Part shown: positions 1-5,715 of the stretch, piece after piece
How positions within the stretch are numbered: the first letter of the stretch is position 1
Layout of the letters: each line of letters opens with the position of its first letter
NCBI GenBank assembly: GCA_900552345.1
Contig: URZN01000068.1
Coordinates: forward strand, 1-6,509
Reading direction: 5' to 3'
Source of the DNA: an uncultured Collinsella sp.
GTDB lineage: Bacteria > Actinomycetota > Coriobacteriia > Coriobacteriales > Coriobacteriaceae
Length of the DNA stretch: 6,509 nucleotides
The notes under the pieces: generated by a model
The model's database searches: none
What the model was told of the DNA's origin: nothing
The model's input: only the letters and a program-made list of their open reading frames with translations
Position numbers and translations under genes: made by a program

Positions 1-47
1 GAGATAGGCTCCGGTCTCGTGGGCTCGGAGATGTGTATAAGAGACAG
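1..47 (+). other. Nextera i7-side sequencing adapter (library contamination)
   Basis: This is not genomic sequence. Positions 14-47 match the Nextera transposase adapter of the read-2 side, ending in the 19-bp Tn5 mosaic end at 29-47 (AGATGTGTATAAGAGACAG). Positions 1-5 (GAGAT) match the end of the P7 primer, and 6-13 (AGGCTCCG) sit exactly where the 8-base i7 index belongs. Genomic sequence starts at 48. The mosaic end creates a spurious short reading frame beginning MCIRDR at 31. Confidence 0.97.
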
Positions 48-88
48 ATACTCAATCGCTGTCGTTTTCTAGAGAAAGATGATTGCTT

Positions 89-307
89 GTGAAGAAGGAA
101 GACGCAATTGAGCTCGAGGGTACGGTAAAGGAGCCGCTGCCCAACGCCATGTTTAAGGTTGAGCTCGAGAACGGTCATTCGGTTCTGTGCAACATTTCTG
201 GCAAGATCCGAATGAATTACATCCGCATTCTCCCCGGTGACAGGGTTGTCGTGGAGCTTTCCCCGTACGACCTGACCCGCGGTCGCATCACCTATCGCTA
301 TAAATAG
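89..307 (+). CDS. infA: Translation initiation factor IF-1
   Basis: IF-1 binds the 30S A site with IF-2 and IF-3 during initiation in the cytoplasm. The protein is one S1/OB-fold domain. Seen directly: the near-invariant family segments [12 protein letters not shown] (residues 19-30), [15 protein letters not shown] (37-51) and [15 protein letters not shown] (56-70). From the GTG at 89 the product is 72 residues, the usual family length. A TTG at 83 would give 74 residues and cannot be excluded, because the ribosome-binding site (AGAGAAAG, 71-78) is weak and fits either start. The promoter is not visible, since only about 40 nt of genomic sequence precede the gene. In related genomes secY, adk and map usually lie upstream, which would put them beyond the adapter. 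It is followed by an unusually long 147-nt gap before rpmJ. Confidence 0.96.
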   Translation: MKKEDAIELEGTVKEPLPNAMFKVELENGHSVLCNISGKIRMNYIRILPGDRVVVELSPYDLTRGRITYRYK

Positions 308-316
308 CGACACACA

Positions 317-405
317 TACACGCTCTTTTCCGACTGCAGGCTTAGCTCAACCTACGGTCGGTTTGCGTGTGAAGACCAGCCATAGTTTTAAACGCCTGCG
401 GCTGG
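317..405 (+). promoter_or_regulatory. Structured leader between infA and rpmJ (two predicted RNA hairpins)
   Basis: The 308-454 gap is long for this operon and contains two inverted repeats. Hairpin 1 (317-371) has outer arms ACACGC (318-323) / GCGTGT (365-370) and inner arms CCGAC (330-334) / GTCGG (357-361). These are separated by an internal loop, and the helix is extended inward by a U-G and a G-C pair and by AGG (338-340) / CCT (351-353). Hairpin 2 has arms CCAGCC (376-381) / GGCTGG (400-405). Neither is followed by a T-tract, so they do not look like terminators. They lie about 50 nt before the rpmJ start. Inference: a leader for feedback control of the rpmJ-rplQ genes, for example by S4, or an mRNA processing or attenuation site. 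I do not recognise a described family. Confidence 0.45.
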
Positions 406-454
406 GCGAGTAGATAGTAGGGAAGTAGTTTGAGCGCTACCGAAAGGAAGAACG

Positions 455-568
455 ATGAAGGTACGTCCTTCGGTCAAGAAGATGTGCGATAAGTGCAAAA
501 TCATTAGGCGCCATGGCAAGGTCCTCGTCATTTGCGAGAACCCCCGTCATAAGCAGCGTCAGGGTTAA
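455..568 (+). CDS. rpmJ: 50S ribosomal protein L36
   Basis: L36 is the smallest 50S protein and stabilises 23S rRNA structure. The frame from ATG 455 encodes 37 residues beginning [15 protein letters not shown], the normal family length and start. The zinc-ribbon ligands of the C+ form are all present: Cys11, Cys14, Cys27 and His32 (CX2C-X12-CX4H). A good ribosome-binding site (AAGGA, 444-448) lies 6 nt before the ATG. It sits between the structured 147-nt leader and rpsM, which starts 14 nt after the stop. Keeping the zinc-binding version suggests that any zinc-free paralogue, common in actinobacteria, would be elsewhere in the genome; that last point is inference. Confidence 0.97.
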   Translation: MKVRPSVKKMCDKCKIIRRHGKVLVICENPRHKQRQG

Positions 569-582
569 GAGAGGAGACTACG

Positions 583-957
583 TTGGCCCGTATTAATGGT
601 GTCGACCTCCCGCGTGAGAAGCGCGTTGAGATCGGTCTGACCTACATTTACGGCATCGGCCGCACCACTGCGACGAAGATTTGCGTCGAGTGCAACGTTA
701 ACGTGGATACGCGCGTTAAGGACCTCACCGAGGATGAGGTTAACGCCATCCGCGATTATATCGACAAGAACCAGATCATGGTTGAGGGCGACCTCCGCCG
801 TGAGCGCAACCAGAACGTCAAGCGCCTTATGGACATCGGCTGCAACCGCGGCCTTCGTCACCGCAAGGGCCTCCCGGTCCGCGGCCAGCGCACCCACACT
901 AACGCTCGTACCCGCAAGGGCCCGAAGCGTCAGATCGGTGCTAAGAAGAAGAAATAA
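583..957 (+). CDS. rpsM: 30S ribosomal protein S13
   Basis: S13 sits in the head of the 30S subunit, contacts the P-site tRNA and bridges to L5 of the 50S subunit. The 124-residue product has the expected start [13 protein letters not shown], the helix-two-turn-helix segment YGIGRTTA (23-30) and the basic C-terminal tail with [19 protein letters not shown] (84-102) and [11 protein letters not shown] (104-114), ending in four lysines. The start codon is TTG. It is fixed by the Shine-Dalgarno AGGAG (572-576) 6 nt upstream and by the family N-terminus. Its stop overlaps the ribosome-binding site of rpsK (TAAGGAG), so translation of the two is probably coupled. Confidence 0.98.
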   Translation: MARINGVDLPREKRVEIGLTYIYGIGRTTATKICVECNVNVDTRVKDLTEDEVNAIRDYIDKNQIMVEGDLRRERNQNVKRLMDIGCNRGLRHRKGLPVRGQRTHTNARTRKGPKRQIGAKKKK

Positions 958-971
958 GGAGCGCTAGATAG

Positions 972-1376
972 ATGGCTACTGCTAAGAAGAACGTTCGCGC
1001 TGCCCGTCTGAAGCGCGCGGACCGTAAGAACATTTCCGTGGGCCAGGCTCACATTCGTTCTACGTTCAACAACACGATCGTTTCGATCACCGATCCCCAG
1101 GGCAACGTCATTTCCTGGAAGTCGGCTGGCCAGGTGGGCTTCAAGGGCTCCCGTAAGTCCACGCCGTTCGCTGCCCAGATGGCTGCCGAGGCTGCTGCCA
1201 AGCAGGCCATGGAGCACGGTATGAAGAAGGTTTCCGTCTTCGTCAAGGGCCCCGGCTCCGGTCGTGAGACCGCCATCCGCTCCCTCCAGGCTGCTGGCCT
1301 CGAGGTCTCGAGCATCCAGGACAAGACCCCCATCCCGCACAACGGCTGCCGCCCCAAGAAGCGTCGCCGCGTGTAA
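972..1376 (+). CDS. rpsK: 30S ribosomal protein S11
   Basis: S11 is a platform protein of the 30S subunit, near the E site and the mRNA exit. The product is 134 residues, standard for the family. Visible hallmarks are [16 protein letters not shown] (26-41), the [17 protein letters not shown] helix (63-79), [16 protein letters not shown] (91-106) and the C-terminus [18 protein letters not shown] (117-134). The ATG is preceded by AGGAG (957-961), 10 nt away and overlapping the rpsM stop. It lies in the usual S13-S11-S4 order. These three proteins are made together and enter the 30S subunit, which fits coordinated stoichiometric expression. Confidence 0.98.
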   Translation: MATAKKNVRAARLKRADRKNISVGQAHIRSTFNNTIVSITDPQGNVISWKSAGQVGFKGSRKSTPFAAQMAAEAAAKQAMEHGMKKVSVFVKGPGSGRETAIRSLQAAGLEVSSIQDKTPIPHNGCRPKKRRRV

Positions 1377-1395
1377 CTGAAAGGATCGTATCAAT

Positions 1396-1992
1396 ATGGC
1401 AATCGACAGGACTCCTGTTCTTAAGCGCTGCCGTCAGCTCGGGATCGATCCCGCTGAGCTCGGTTACAGCAGCAAGAAGGAATCTATCCGTCAGCCCAAG
1501 CGCCGTCGCAAGGAATCTGAGTACGGCATGCAGCTGCGCGAGAAGCAGAAGGTCAAGTTCATCTATGGCGTTCTGGAGAAGCAGTTCCACGGCTACTTCA
1601 ACAAGGCCCGTAAGATGAACGGCGTCACCGGTGAGAACCTCATGATCATTCTTGAGTCTCGCCTCGACAACGTCGTCTTCCGTCTTGGCTTCGCCCGCAC
1701 CCGCAAAGAGGCTCGTCAGTCCGTCCGTCACGGTCACTTCACCGTGAACGGCAAGCGCGTGGACATCCCGTCCTACCGCGTCAAGGCCGGCGACGTCGTC
1801 GCTGTCGGCGAGAAGTTCCGTGACCTCCTCCCCATCAAGGAGGCCCTGATTTCCTCCGAGCGTTTCGAGGTCCCTGGCTGGCTCGAGGTCGATATCGAGA
1901 AGCTGTCTGGTAACGTGCTCGCTCTGCCGACGCGTGAGCAGATCAGCGGTGATATCAACGAGCAGCTCATCGTCGAGCTCTACTCTAAGTAG
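1396..1992 (+). CDS. rpsD: 30S ribosomal protein S4
   Basis: S4 is a primary 16S rRNA-binding protein that nucleates assembly of the 30S body, helps form the mRNA entry channel, and in several bacteria represses its own operon. The product is 198 residues. The core segment SEYGMQLREKQKVKFIYG (41-58) and the S4 RNA-binding domain (about 88-150: SRLDNVVFRLGFARTRKEAR, then HGHFTVNGKRVDIPSY) are intact, as is the C-terminal end NEQLIVELYSK. The N-terminal 40 residues depart from the MARYTGP type. They start MAIDRTPVLKRCRQLG, keep a single cysteine (Cys12) and are followed by the basic run KRRRK, so no zinc site can form. The start has AAGGA (1381-1385) 10 nt upstream. S4 being encoded within the alpha-type operon makes it the likeliest feedback repressor of this cluster (inference). 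Confidence 0.98.
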   Translation: MAIDRTPVLKRCRQLGIDPAELGYSSKKESIRQPKRRRKESEYGMQLREKQKVKFIYGVLEKQFHGYFNKARKMNGVTGENLMIILESRLDNVVFRLGFARTRKEARQSVRHGHFTVNGKRVDIPSYRVKAGDVVAVGEKFRDLLPIKEALISSERFEVPGWLEVDIEKLSGNVLALPTREQISGDINEQLIVELYSK

Positions 1993-2024
1993 TCCATCCG
2001 GGCTGCTGAGGCTGGAGGTAATAC

Positions 2025-2966
2025 ATGTCAGAATTCATTAGGCCTCAGGTTCAGGTCGAAGAGATTAACGAGACGTCTGCTCGTGTCTCCGTTGAGCCGC
2101 TCGAGCGTGGCTACGGCGATACGCTGGGTAACTCCCTTCGTCGCGTTCTTCTGTCCTCGCTCGAGGGTGCCGCCGTCGAGGCTATTCAGATCGATGGCGC
2201 GCAGCACGAGTTCATGACCATCCCTAACATGGTCGAGGATGTCACCGACATCGTCCTGAATGTCAAGGGTCTTGTCTTCAGGGCTCTCGGCACGACCGAC
2301 GAGGCGACCGCCACCATTTCGGTTGACGGCCCCTGCGAGGTCACCGGTGCGGACTTCTTTATTCCGTCCGAGTTTGAGCTGGTCAACCCCGAGCAGCACA
2401 TCGCTACGCTCACCGAGGGTGGCCATCTCACCATGAGCATGCGCATCGGCTATGGCCGCGGCTATGTTTCTGGCGAGGCCAACAAGCGCGACAACGATCC
2501 CATCGGTGTGATCCACGTCGACTCGCTGTACTCGCCGGTTTCCCGTTGCGCCAAGCTCGTTGAGGCTTGCCGTGTCGGTCAGCACACCGACTACGACCGC
2601 CTTGTCCTCGAGATCGAGACCAACGGCTCTATCGCTCCGCGCGATGCCGTGGTCCAGGCTGCCAATATCATCAACCAGCATATGGCCGCCTTTATGAACC
2701 TTGCCGAGACCCCCGAGGTCGAGGAGGAGGCTTCGATCTTCGCTCCCGAGGTCACTAACGACAACGCCGAGCTGGACAAGCAGATCGAGGATCTGGACCT
2801 TTCCGTCCGTTCCTACAACTGCCTTAAGCGCGCCAGCATTCACTCGGTCCGTCAGCTCGTTGAGTTCTCGGAGAACGATCTGCTTAACATCCGTAACTTC
2901 GGTGTTAAGTCGATCGAGGAAGTGAAGGACAAGCTTGAGTCCATGGGCCTGAGCCTGAAGGCTTAA
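2025..2966 (+). CDS. rpoA: DNA-directed RNA polymerase subunit alpha
   Basis: The alpha dimer scaffolds assembly of beta and beta-prime, and its C-terminal domain contacts UP elements and activators. The 313-residue product shows the N-terminal dimerisation/assembly domain (about 1-228), with the signature GYGDTLGNSLRRVLLSS (29-45), VEDVTDIVLNVK (70-81) and GYGRGY (142-147). An acidic linker follows (about 229-257, EVEEEASIFAPE). The helix-hairpin-helix C-terminal domain comes last, with LSVRSYNCLKRA (259-270) carrying Arg262, the counterpart of the DNA-contacting Arg265 of E. coli, then NIRNFGVKSIEEVKDKL. An excellent ribosome-binding site, GGAGG (2014-2018), sits 6 nt before ATG. The gene is 32 nt after rpsD and 30 nt before rplQ, so the three are surely co-transcribed. 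Confidence 0.99.
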   Translation: MSEFIRPQVQVEEINETSARVSVEPLERGYGDTLGNSLRRVLLSSLEGAAVEAIQIDGAQHEFMTIPNMVEDVTDIVLNVKGLVFRALGTTDEATATISVDGPCEVTGADFFIPSEFELVNPEQHIATLTEGGHLTMSMRIGYGRGYVSGEANKRDNDPIGVIHVDSLYSPVSRCAKLVEACRVGQHTDYDRLVLEIETNGSIAPRDAVVQAANIINQHMAAFMNLAETPEVEEEASIFAPEVTNDNAELDKQIEDLDLSVRSYNCLKRASIHSVRQLVEFSENDLLNIRNFGVKSIEEVKDKLESMGLSLKA

Positions 2967-2996
2967 TGCTTCGCATATTTGAGGAGAAACTAGACC

Positions 2997-3464
2997 ATGC
3001 GTCACAACGTTAAGAAGGGCCTGAAGCTCGGCACCGATGCGAGCCACACCAAGGCCATGAAGAAGAGCCTGGCCAAGGCCCTCTTCGAGAACGACCGCAT
3101 CAAGACCACCGAGACCCGCGCTAAGGCGCTGCGTTCGGTCGTCGATCCGATCATCACCTGGGCCAAGAAGGGCGACCTGCACTCTCGTCGTCTGGCCATC
3201 GCCAAGCTCGGCGATAAGCAGCTCGTTGCCGAGATCTTCGACAAGGCTGCCCAGGGCATGTGGCAGGACCGCAACGGCGGTTACACCCGCATCATGAAGC
3301 TCGGTAACCGTAAGGGCGACAACGCTCCCATCGTTATCATGGAGCTCGTCACCGAGCCTTGCACGCCTAAGGCCAAGAAGGCTGCTCCGGCCCCCAAGAA
3401 GGCCGCTGCTCCCAAGAAGGTTGAGGCTGTCGAGGAGGCTCCTGCTGAGGAGACCGCTGAGTAG
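2997..3464 (+). CDS. rplQ: 50S ribosomal protein L17 with low-complexity C-terminal tail
   Basis: L17 lies near the peptide exit tunnel of the 50S subunit. The core is residues 1-121: MRHNVKKGLKLGTDASHTKA at the start, then TTETRAKALRSVVDPIITWAK (37-57) and the closing LGNRKGDNAPIVIMELV (102-118). After it comes a tail of about 34 residues (122-155) that first alternates Ala/Pro with Lys (PKAKKAAPAPKKAAAPKK) and then turns acidic (VEAVEEAPAEETAE). This makes the protein 155 residues, where the family core is about 115-130. Such tails are known from actinobacterial L17; I know of no function. The ribosome-binding site GAGGAG (2981-2986) is 10 nt upstream. It is the last gene before a strong terminator. 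Confidence 0.98.
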   Translation: MRHNVKKGLKLGTDASHTKAMKKSLAKALFENDRIKTTETRAKALRSVVDPIITWAKKGDLHSRRLAIAKLGDKQLVAEIFDKAAQGMWQDRNGGYTRIMKLGNRKGDNAPIVIMELVTEPCTPKAKKAAPAPKKAAAPKKVEAVEEAPAEETAE

Positions 3465-3490
3465 ACAATCCGTCTGCATAGGCTATATTC

Positions 3491-3521
3491 GAGGGGTACG
3501 TTCGCGCACCCCTCTTTTTTT
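3491..3521 (+). terminator. Intrinsic terminator after rplQ
   Basis: GAGGGGT (3491-3497) pairs perfectly with ACCCCTC (3508-3514). Inside it, an A-C mismatch is followed by two more pairs closing a TTCG tetraloop (3501-3504). Seven T follow (3515-3521). It lies 27 nt after the rplQ stop and ends the ribosomal-protein unit. truA begins only 35 nt further on without a recognisable promoter, so partial read-through is likely. Confidence 0.93.
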
Positions 3522-3556
3522 GTCGCGATACCGTTGATTGTTTGATGGGAGCGCCC

Positions 3557-4381
3557 ATGACTGCGCCGTCTGATTTCAATTTGATTCCAGAGCTCGATGC
3601 CACGCTCGTATTCCGTGTTGCCTACGATGGTTCGTCCTACAGCGGATTTGCCGAGCAGCCGGGCCAGACGACCGTCGCGGGCGAGTTGCGCCGCGCTATC
3701 GAGACGCTGCTGCGCCGCCCGATCGATCTGACGTGTGCGGGGCGTACCGATGCTGGCGTGCATGCGGTGGCTCAGTACATTAGCGTGCCCGTAACGGACG
3801 CTGAGCTGGCTCTGACGCGCCGTAGATGGCTGAGGGCTATGGATGCGCTGCTGCCCAAAGATATAGCCATAAACGAGGTCTACAAGGCCCGTAAGGGCTT
3901 TTCTGCACGCTTTGATGCGCGTTCCCGTACGTATACGTACCGTATTGCTGATCGCGACGCGCGCCCCGTGCTCTCGCGCGGTGCGGTGTGGTGGCAACGC
4001 TTTCCCTTGGATGCCGATGCCATGGCTGCCGCGTGCCCCGCGCTCTTGGGCGAGCAGGACTTTAAGAGCTTTTGCAAGGTGGCGTCTGCCGTGGGCAAGC
4101 CCACGCACCGCTGCGTGATGCGTGCCGAGTTTGGCCACGAGGTCGCTTTTGGCGAGGATATCCTGACCTTCACTATCGAGGGCAACGCATTTTTACATTC
4201 GATGGTGCGCACTATTGTGGGCACGCTCGTGGAGATCGGCATGCATCGCCGCGATCCCGAGTGGATGCGCGAGGTCATTGATGCCTGCGACCGTACCGCT
4301 GCGGGTCCCACGGCGCCTGCCTGCGGTCTTACGTTTATGGGCGTGGATTACGATCCCGCCGAGCTTGTCGTACTCGACTAG
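3557..4381 (+). CDS. truA: tRNA pseudouridine(38-40) synthase TruA
   Basis: TruA converts uridines 38-40 in the anticodon stem-loop of many tRNAs to pseudouridine. The 274-residue product carries the family's N-terminal start FRVAYDGSSYSGFAEQP (19-35) and the catalytic motif AGRTDAGVHA (61-70) with the nucleophile Asp65. It also has FSARFDARSRTYTYRI (115-130) with the conserved Tyr region, EGNAFLHSMVRTIVGTL (208-224) and the closing GPTAPACGLTFMGVDY (250-265). I chose ATG 3557 because GGGAG (3547-3551) lies 5 nt upstream. The in-frame ATG 3545 and TTG 3542 lack a ribosome-binding site and would add 4 or 5 residues. The gene follows the rplQ terminator closely, the usual actinobacterial/firmicute placement of truA. 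Confidence 0.97.
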   Translation: MTAPSDFNLIPELDATLVFRVAYDGSSYSGFAEQPGQTTVAGELRRAIETLLRRPIDLTCAGRTDAGVHAVAQYISVPVTDAELALTRRRWLRAMDALLPKDIAINEVYKARKGFSARFDARSRTYTYRIADRDARPVLSRGAVWWQRFPLDADAMAAACPALLGEQDFKSFCKVASAVGKPTHRCVMRAEFGHEVAFGEDILTFTIEGNAFLHSMVRTIVGTLVEIGMHRRDPEWMREVIDACDRTAAGPTAPACGLTFMGVDYDPAELVVLD

Positions 4382-4408
4382 GGGAGTGCTCGGCGCGTCC
4401 GTACCTGG

Positions 4409-4462
4409 CACATACTATGTGTGAGCTGCGCGTGTGCAACATCTGTTCTTGGCGTGCAACAT
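4409..4462. promoter_or_regulatory. Candidate operator region upstream of the glycosyltransferase-like gene
   Basis: The 137-nt gap between truA and the next gene has two ordered elements. CACATA-C-TATGTG (4409-4421) is a perfect 6-bp inverted repeat around one base. GTGCAACAT occurs twice in the same orientation (4434-4442 and 4454-4462), exactly 20 bp apart, about two helical turns. Same-face spacing of a direct repeat is what a tandem DNA-binding site looks like. I see no clear -35/-10 pair; TTATAG (4482-4487) is a possible -10. No terminator for truA is evident. Function is inferred only. Confidence 0.3.
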
Positions 4463-4518
4463 GTTAGGCGGCTCGTTGCTTTTATAGCCCGGGTGTACCA
4501 TGAACGACGGTTTGATTT

Positions 4519-5583
4519 GTGGCTGTCGAGAGGACGGAAAACTTGGTTCGACGTGGTTCGCATCCGCGACTTTCGGTGATCCTTATTGTTGAGGGTTCGC
4601 CCAGCTATGCGATGCGCGCGCTCGAGAGCGTCCAGAACCAAGACCTCTATGACCTGCAAATTGTCGTGGTTTGTCGCGACGTTACGCCGGGCGTGCGCCA
4701 TTCGCTCGAAGTTGCCGCAGGCAGGGATATTCACATCGATTTGATTGACGTCGAGGATTCGGCGCACGGAGCATGTCTCAAGGCCGGTTTTGCCGCCTCG
4801 CGTGGTTCGCAGATTGTTGCCATGAACGCCGACGAGTGGTTTGCCCCACAGTCCCTTTCCAAGATGGTCGATGTTGCGTGCGATGCTGCGGCAGACATTG
4901 TGATTCCCACGGCATCGCTCGACCGCTACGATGCTCATCGTGAGCGCCATTCGCGCGTACTGGATGCAACCTCTCTTGCGATCGATGACCGTGCTTCATT
5001 GGCGGCTGGTCTGTCTCAGATGATTTCCGGCGGCCTGATTGCCCAGACTTCCGGTGTGATGTACAGCCGCTCGTTGTTTGAGACGTGTTTGTCGCGCGAC
5101 CGTGCGCTTCGCTCGATTGGGTTTATGACATGCGCCCTTTCGCAGGCGCAACGCATATCCGGGTGCGGTGGCGCCTGTTTCCATGCGGTGGCGCCACGGC
5201 TTACAGATGCTTTTGACCCCACATTGTTTGCCAAGCTTACCGATGACGCCCGGGCGCTCGACGAGCTTACCGATTCGCTTGCAGAGGTGAGCGGTGACAC
5301 GCAGCTAAAGGTTGCGAGCCATATGTTTTACTTCGCCGGGCTGGTCGCCTGCATCGAAAATTTGTGCTTGAGCCCGCATGGGGTTTCTTCAATCGAGCGT
5401 TCCGCTCGAATGCGTGATATGCTCGAAGCATCTCGAACTCGTCAGATGGCCGCGGCACTCAAGGATAACCATCGTGGACTCGGCCTGTTGTTTGGACCGA
5501 TTGCCAGTGCCAAGCCTGCGCGTTGCGTGATGTATACGCACCTGGCCGCTTTTTTTAACCGGACGGGCGTCAAAACTGCTTAA
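4519..5583 (+). CDS. GT2-type (GT-A fold) glycosyltransferase-like protein with degenerate active-site motifs
   Basis: The N-terminal half follows the glycosyltransferase family 2 pattern: RLSVILIVEGSPSYAMRALE (17-36), SVQNQDLYDLQIVVV (37-51), an ACLKAGFAASRGSQIVAMNADEW core (85-107) and GLIAQTSGVMYSRSLFE (172-188). Family members move a sugar from a nucleotide donor to polysaccharide, teichoic acid or protein. However, the usual VDDGSxD acidic motif reads VCRDVTP (51-57), the DxD metal site reads NAD (103-105), and no GED-like catalytic motif is evident near 200-206. Residues 230-354 are mostly helical-looking and unassigned. No signal peptide or membrane span is obvious. The first in-frame start after the upstream TGA is GTG 4519, which lacks a ribosome-binding site. 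TTG 4543 (346 residues) has AGAGGA (4529-4534) 8 nt upstream and may be the true start. Neighbours do not indicate a substrate. Active enzyme or pseudoenzyme is open. Confidence 0.75.
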   Translation: MAVERTENLVRRGSHPRLSVILIVEGSPSYAMRALESVQNQDLYDLQIVVVCRDVTPGVRHSLEVAAGRDIHIDLIDVEDSAHGACLKAGFAASRGSQIVAMNADEWFAPQSLSKMVDVACDAAADIVIPTASLDRYDAHRERHSRVLDATSLAIDDRASLAAGLSQMISGGLIAQTSGVMYSRSLFETCLSRDRALRSIGFMTCALSQAQRISGCGGACFHAVAPRLTDAFDPTLFAKLTDDARALDELTDSLAEVSGDTQLKVASHMFYFAGLVACIENLCLSPHGVSSIERSARMRDMLEASRTRQMAAALKDNHRGLGLLFGPIASAKPARCVMYTHLAAFFNRTGVKTA

Positions 5584-5593
5584 GACGGCTATG

Positions 5594-5625
5594 TTCGAAA
5601 CAATCTTGCATGGAATTGTTTCGAA
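5594..5625. repeat. Perfect 11-bp inverted repeat between the GT2-like gene and argR
   Basis: TTCGAAACAAT (5594-5604) and ATTGTTTCGAA (5615-5625) are exact reverse complements around a 10-nt centre. The repeat starts 10 nt after the stop of the upstream gene. Transcribed, it would form an 11-bp AU-rich hairpin, but no T-tract follows (ATGCGTTCTT), so it is a poor terminator. Each arm contains the palindrome TTCGAA, the two centred 26 bp apart, so it could equally be a double operator upstream of argR. Confidence 0.7.
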
Positions 5626-5626
5626 A

Positions 5627-5682
5627 TGCGTTCTTATTCACAAATACCATCAAATAGCGCTAAACTATTCAATCACTGATTG
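5627..5682 (+). promoter_or_regulatory. Putative argR promoter with ARG-box-like site
   Basis: TTCACA (5637-5642) resembles a -35 element (5 of 6 to TTGACA), and TAAACT (5661-5666) a -10 (4 of 6 to TATAAT), with an 18-bp spacer in an AT-rich stretch. TGCGT-TCTT-ATTCA (5627-5640) matches the ARG-box palindrome TGAAT-N4-ATTCA at 8 of 10 positions and overlaps the -35. CAATCA-C-TGATTG (5670-5682) is a perfect inverted repeat around the expected transcription start. Together they suggest arginine-dependent autoregulation, which is inference from pattern only. Confidence 0.4.
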
Positions 5683-5715
5683 ATTGTCTCCGCCATCTAT
5701 GGAGTGAGGTTTTGT

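Noticed and set aside
29..47. Tn5 end, suggesting a transposon or insertion sequence
   Set aside because: The 19-bp mosaic end is attached to P7 and index sequence, so it comes from library preparation, not from a genomic mobile element.
336..371. GGCTTAGCTCA-like stretch resembling a tRNA D-arm
   Set aside because: No acceptor stem, anticodon arm or T-arm (GGTTCGA) can be placed around it. The surrounding pairing is better explained as one long hairpin.
2028..3479. A 483-codon open frame on the minus strand antisense to rpoA and rplQ
   Set aside because: Both sense genes are unmistakable. In this GC-rich, codon-biased sequence the antisense frame stays open because TTA, CTA and TCA codons are rare. 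It has no ribosome-binding site logic, and its Leu/Asp/Val-rich composition resembles no known protein.
3281..4138. A 285-codon minus-strand frame across the rplQ end, its terminator and truA
   Set aside because: It runs through a terminator hairpin and covers two well-supported genes on the other strand. No family motif is visible.
5594..5625. SOS (LexA) box reading of the TTCGAA repeat
   Set aside because: The Gram-positive LexA site needs GAAC-N4-GTTC spacing, which is not present in either arm.
5680..5715. Upstream TTG start for argR adding 12 residues
   Set aside because: The added residues (IVSAIYGVRFC) are unlike ArgR N-termini, and the ribosome-binding site is placed for ATG 5716.
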